Both the position numbers and the translations under genes were made by a program. A stretch of DNA of 7,631 bases from Candidatus Latescibacterota bacterium (GTDB lineage: Bacteria; JAAXHH01; JACQVL01): contig JACQVL010000247.1 of the NCBI GenBank assembly GCA_016209865.1, forward strand, positions 1 to 7,631, read 5' to 3'. Below, piece after piece: positions 5,612 through 7,631 of the stretch. The notes beneath the pieces were generated by a model. It was not told the DNA's origin. It saw only the letters and a program-made list of their open reading frames with translations, and searched no databases. Position 1 is the first letter of the stretch; each line of letters starts with the position of its first letter.

Positions 5612-6895
5612 AACAGCGTTCTCGATAACGTCATCGGAGGGTTCCTGGCCTTTTGTGTGGCGGCCCCGGCGTTGTTCGCCACGGCCTCGTTGATGGAGCT
5701 GACCGGCGGGAATAACCAGGCAGTCTTCACCGGCTGCTGCCTCACCGCCGGGGTCGTGACGCTCCTGTCGTCGTCCCTCTGCCGTCTGCCGGTGGTGTTC
5801 GTCCCGAATGTCGGCCTGGTGTCGTTGTTCACGTTCACGATCTACTTCGGAGCGGGCATTCCCCGCGACACGGCGCTGGCGGTGTACGCCCTGAGCGGGG
5901 TGTGTCTCCTGGCGCTCGGTCTCCTGCGCCTGGGGCCTGCACTCCTGCGAGCGACTCCTGAGTTCCTGTTCCCGGCGATGATGGCGGGAATCGGGCTGCT
6001 GCTGGTCGGGACGGGGCTCCGGCAGGCGGGTGTCCTCGTCGCTCACCCGGTGACCCTCGTCGTCCTCGGCAACTTAGCTGCCCGCGCTCCGGTGATCGCC
6101 GGGCTTGGGGGTCTGGCCGTCTGCGTGGCGATGGCGAAATCCGCCCGGTATCCGCTGGCGATCGGCGCGGCGGTGGCGGCCGTCTCCGGCGTTGTCTTAG
6201 GGGTGACGCCCGTCGATCGGGCGCTCGTCGTCCCGATGTGGGGGGTGACGGGCGACCTGCCGTTCGACCCGGCCGGGCTGCTCGATACGGAAGCCCTCCG
6301 GTATCTCCCGTCGATCCTGCTGATCGTCTCGTTCGAGACGGCAGGGGTCTTTGCCGGTCTGCGGAGCACGTTCGGGCTGAACGATGAACAGGCAGCCTGG
6401 ATGGCCGGACGCCTGTGGATCGGTTCTGGTTTTGCCGCGCTGCTCTCTCCGATCCTCGGCGTCCCCGGCCCGGTCCTCGGCCCGGAAGGGCTGGTCGGCG
6501 GCGTCTCAGGCAGCCGGACCCGATTATCGGGCGTCATCACAGGGGGCTTGCTGCTCATCAGTCCGCTCATCCCCGTCCTGGCTCGGACGTTCGGAGGGGG
6601 TTATCAGGTCGGTCCGGACACCTGGCTGCATCCCCTCATCGCGCCGGTGCTCGTGTGCGCCGGCCTCCAGATGCTCGCCGGGCTGCGCAGGGTCGACTGG
6701 GAACAGGTCGATCAGGCGATTCCCGCCGGGATCGTCTGCGCGATCACTCCGCTCACGTTCAGCATCGTCAATGGCCTGAGCCTGGGGCTGATCGCCCATG
6801 CCGTCATCCGGGTCGTGCGCGGGGATGTTTCCGGCCTCCGTCCGATCTACGCGGTCCTCATTCCCCTCCTCATCCTCCGGTATCTTGTCTTATAG
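5606..6895 (+). CDS. Divergent AzgA-type NCS2 purine permease
   Basis: This 429-residue protein is a polytopic membrane protein (about 12-14 hydrophobic segments) of the usual size for AzgA/PbuG-type nucleobase:cation symporters. The clearest match is the C-terminal block RVDWEQVDQAIPAG (362-375) and TPLTFSIVNGLSLGLI (381-396). FVPNVGL (65-71) stands where the family has PGMGLNA. SFETAG (242-247) stands for the TM8 FDTxGT motif, changing Asp to Glu (E244). ILGVPGPVLGPEG (283-295), followed by GSRTRLSGV, aligns without gaps to LGTSPVTSYVES...GGRTGLTAV, keeping the TM10 Glu (E294) but losing the preceding Ser/Thr residues. Family transport of adenine, guanine or hypoxanthine is known, but these substitutions make the substrate uncertain. 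An in-frame TGA at 5600-5602 means the gene cannot start earlier; GTG 5606 is the first usable start, with only a weak GAAG element before it. It has no obvious link to the glycan genes. Confidence 0.75.
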   Translation: MKNSVLDNVIGGFLAFCVAAPALFATASLMELTGGNNQAVFTGCCLTAGVVTLLSSSLCRLPVVFVPNVGLVSLFTFTIYFGAGIPRDTALAVYALSGVCLLALGLLRLGPALLRATPEFLFPAMMAGIGLLLVGTGLRQAGVLVAHPVTLVVLGNLAARAPVIAGLGGLAVCVAMAKSARYPLAIGAAVAAVSGVVLGVTPVDRALVVPMWGVTGDLPFDPAGLLDTEALRYLPSILLIVSFETAGVFAGLRSTFGLNDEQAAWMAGRLWIGSGFAALLSPILGVPGPVLGPEGLVGGVSGSRTRLSGVITGGLLLISPLIPVLARTFGGGYQVGPDTWLHPLIAPVLVCAGLQMLAGLRRVDWEQVDQAIPAGIVCAITPLTFSIVNGLSLGLIAHAVIRVVRGDVSGLRPIYAVLIPLLILRYLVL

Positions 6896-6919
6896 GCAGG
6901 CGTGTGTCCAAAATAATGA

Positions 6920-6948
6920 TTGAGGAAGCGTGATCGAGAGGGTATATT
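6920..6948 (+). promoter_or_regulatory. Putative sigma70 promoter for the aspartic protease gene
   Basis: TTGAGG (6920-6925) and TATATT (6943-6948) are separated by 17 bases, close to the sigma70 consensus, in a locally AT-rich gap (25 of 60 bases are G or C at 6901-6960). A transcript would begin near 6955, downstream of ATG 6949, which favours ATG 6979 as the start of the following gene. Confidence 0.5.
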
Positions 6949-6966
6949 ATGACAACAGTGGATGAT

Positions 6967-6974
6967 AAAGGAGG
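6967..6974 (+). promoter_or_regulatory. Strong Shine-Dalgarno site
   Basis: AAAGGAGG is followed by a 4-base T spacer and then ATG 6979. It is the strongest ribosome binding site I see in the window and decides the start of the aspartic protease gene over the in-frame ATG at 6949. Confidence 0.75.
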
Positions 6975-6978
6975 TTTT

Positions 6979-7332
6979 ATGGGCCTCACGTATGTAGAAG
7001 GTCTTGTCGCTGGTCCAACCAGCAAACAGGCAACTGTTCGTTTCCTGGTCGACAGTGGCGCCACCTATACGCTGCTACCCTATGGGATCTGGCAGACGAT
7101 TGAGTTGTCGCCTAAACGATCAGTGGTCTTCACCCTGGCTGATGGCACGACCATCGCACGTCAAGTGTCGGAGTGTCATATTACCCTGCCTGAGGGAGAA
7201 GGTCACACTCCCGTTATCCTCGGAGAACCTGGTGATGAAGCCCTCTTAGGCATCGTGACCTTGGAGATTCTCGGCTTAGTGTTGAACCCCTTCACGCGCA
7301 CGCTTCAGCCGATGAGAATGATGTTAGCCTAA
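6979..7332 (+). CDS. Retropepsin-like (clan AA) aspartic protease
   Basis: From ATG 6979 this is 117 residues. The active-site motif is FLVDSGATYTLLP (22-34), with the catalytic Asp at D25 in DSGAT. A second half-signature, ALLGIVTLEILGLVLNP (88-104), matches the hydrophobic-hydrophobic-Gly element and the LGL(V)xxP ending of retroviral-type proteases. Such single-domain enzymes act as homodimers, each subunit giving one Asp. There is no signal peptide, so it is probably cytoplasmic. The start was chosen because of the strong AAAGGAGG site and the predicted promoter; ATG 6949 would add 10 residues (MTTVDDKGGF). It is shorter and lower in GC than the upstream genes and seems to have its own transcription, so it is probably not part of the permease operon. 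The target is unknown. A HEPN gene follows 59 bases later; that gap holds no gene or clear terminator. Confidence 0.8.
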   Translation: MGLTYVEGLVAGPTSKQATVRFLVDSGATYTLLPYGIWQTIELSPKRSVVFTLADGTTIARQVSECHITLPEGEGHTPVILGEPGDEALLGIVTLEILGLVLNPFTRTLQPMRMMLA

Positions 7333-7391
7333 TCGCACATTCCGGTTAGAGCTGTGTCAAGGAGACGATCCTCCAGACAAGGTAACGTCAG

Positions 7392-7631
7392 ATGGCGAAC
7401 CGTTCACACGACTGGTTCAACCAGGCGTTAAGAGACATGGAGCAGGCGGAAGACTCTCGTCGGGCCGAGCGTCATGAATGGGCATGCTTCGCCGCTCAAC
7501 AGGCCGCCGAGAAAGCCGTGAAAGCTCTGCACCTGCACCTGAAACAGGAAGCCTGGGGGCATGTGATCGCACGACTGCTGAGGGAACTGCCTGAAACGGT
7601 GAACCTTTCTGAGGGATTGATTGATAAAGCC
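7392..7631 (+). CDS. HEPN-domain protein, N-terminal 80 residues (partial)
   Basis: An ATG at 7392 opens a frame that runs to the window end without a stop. The sequence DWFNQALRDMEQAE (7-20), HEWACFAAQQAAEKAVKAL (28-46) and then LLRELPE (62-68) is typical of the COG2250-like HEPN domain, an all-alpha fold with an N-terminal helix followed by the EWACFxAQQAAEKAxKAL helix. Many HEPN proteins are RNases or toxin components, often encoded beside a minimal nucleotidyltransferase (MNT) antitoxin. The catalytic R-x4-6-H motif usually lies in the C-terminal half, outside the window, so activity cannot be judged. A weak AAGG (7379-7382) lies 9 bases before the ATG. The adjacent aspartic protease may share its transcript. 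Whether an MNT partner follows cannot be seen. Confidence 0.8.
   Translation, partial: MANRSHDWFNQALRDMEQAEDSRRAERHEWACFAAQQAAEKAVKALHLHLKQEAWGHVIARLLRELPETVNLSEGLIDKA

Noticed and set aside
6949-6978. ATG 6949 as the start of the aspartic protease
   Set aside because: The predicted transcription start lies downstream of it, and ATG 6979 follows a near-perfect Shine-Dalgarno sequence.

Overview
The window is a gene-dense, GC-rich stretch (43 of 60 bases are G or C at 4741-4800) with every recognisable gene on the + strand. The protein families, the GC content and the short 7- and 8-base tandem arrays between genes suggest an environmental Gram-negative-type bacterium, perhaps from the Nitrospirota or Methylomirabilota (NC10) side of the tree. 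That placement is an impression from style, not an alignment.

Region 1 (1-2146) is a tightly coupled run of three genes. It holds the C-terminal end of a family III CoA-transferase, then a large membrane protein that joins a PqqD-like domain, an M50 (site-2) zinc protease core and a cyclic-nucleotide-binding domain, then a 71-residue B-box-like zinc-finger protein. Each gene overlaps the next by 4 bases (GTGA, then ATGA).

Region 2 (2147-5595) starts after an unusual array of 8-base palindromic repeats. It carries a surface-polysaccharide group: a NodB-type polysaccharide deacetylase, a class I SAM-dependent methyltransferase and a Wzx-like lipid-linked oligosaccharide flippase. The last two overlap by ATGA. 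The deacetylase and methyltransferase are separated by a five-copy 7-base tandem array. No glycosyltransferase or polymerase lies inside the window, so this is probably one part of a larger envelope-glycan locus.

Region 3 (5606-6895) is a divergent AzgA-type NCS2 purine permease. Its start codon, and the stop codon of the flippase before it, both lie inside a second 7-base array. That array is a one-base variant of the first, in the opposite orientation.

Region 4 (6896-7631) looks different: lower GC (31 of 60 at 7081-7140), its own sigma70-like promoter and a strong Shine-Dalgarno site. It encodes a small retropepsin-like (clan AA) aspartic protease and the N-terminal 80 residues of a HEPN-domain protein cut by the window end. 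This resembles an accessory or toxin-antitoxin-type neighbourhood.

The observations most worth following are the PqqD-M50-cNMP fusion with its coupled zinc-finger partner, the short repeats that supply gene boundaries, and a sequence-wide bias in which CTAG is absent while Leu TTA codons are nearly always followed by G.
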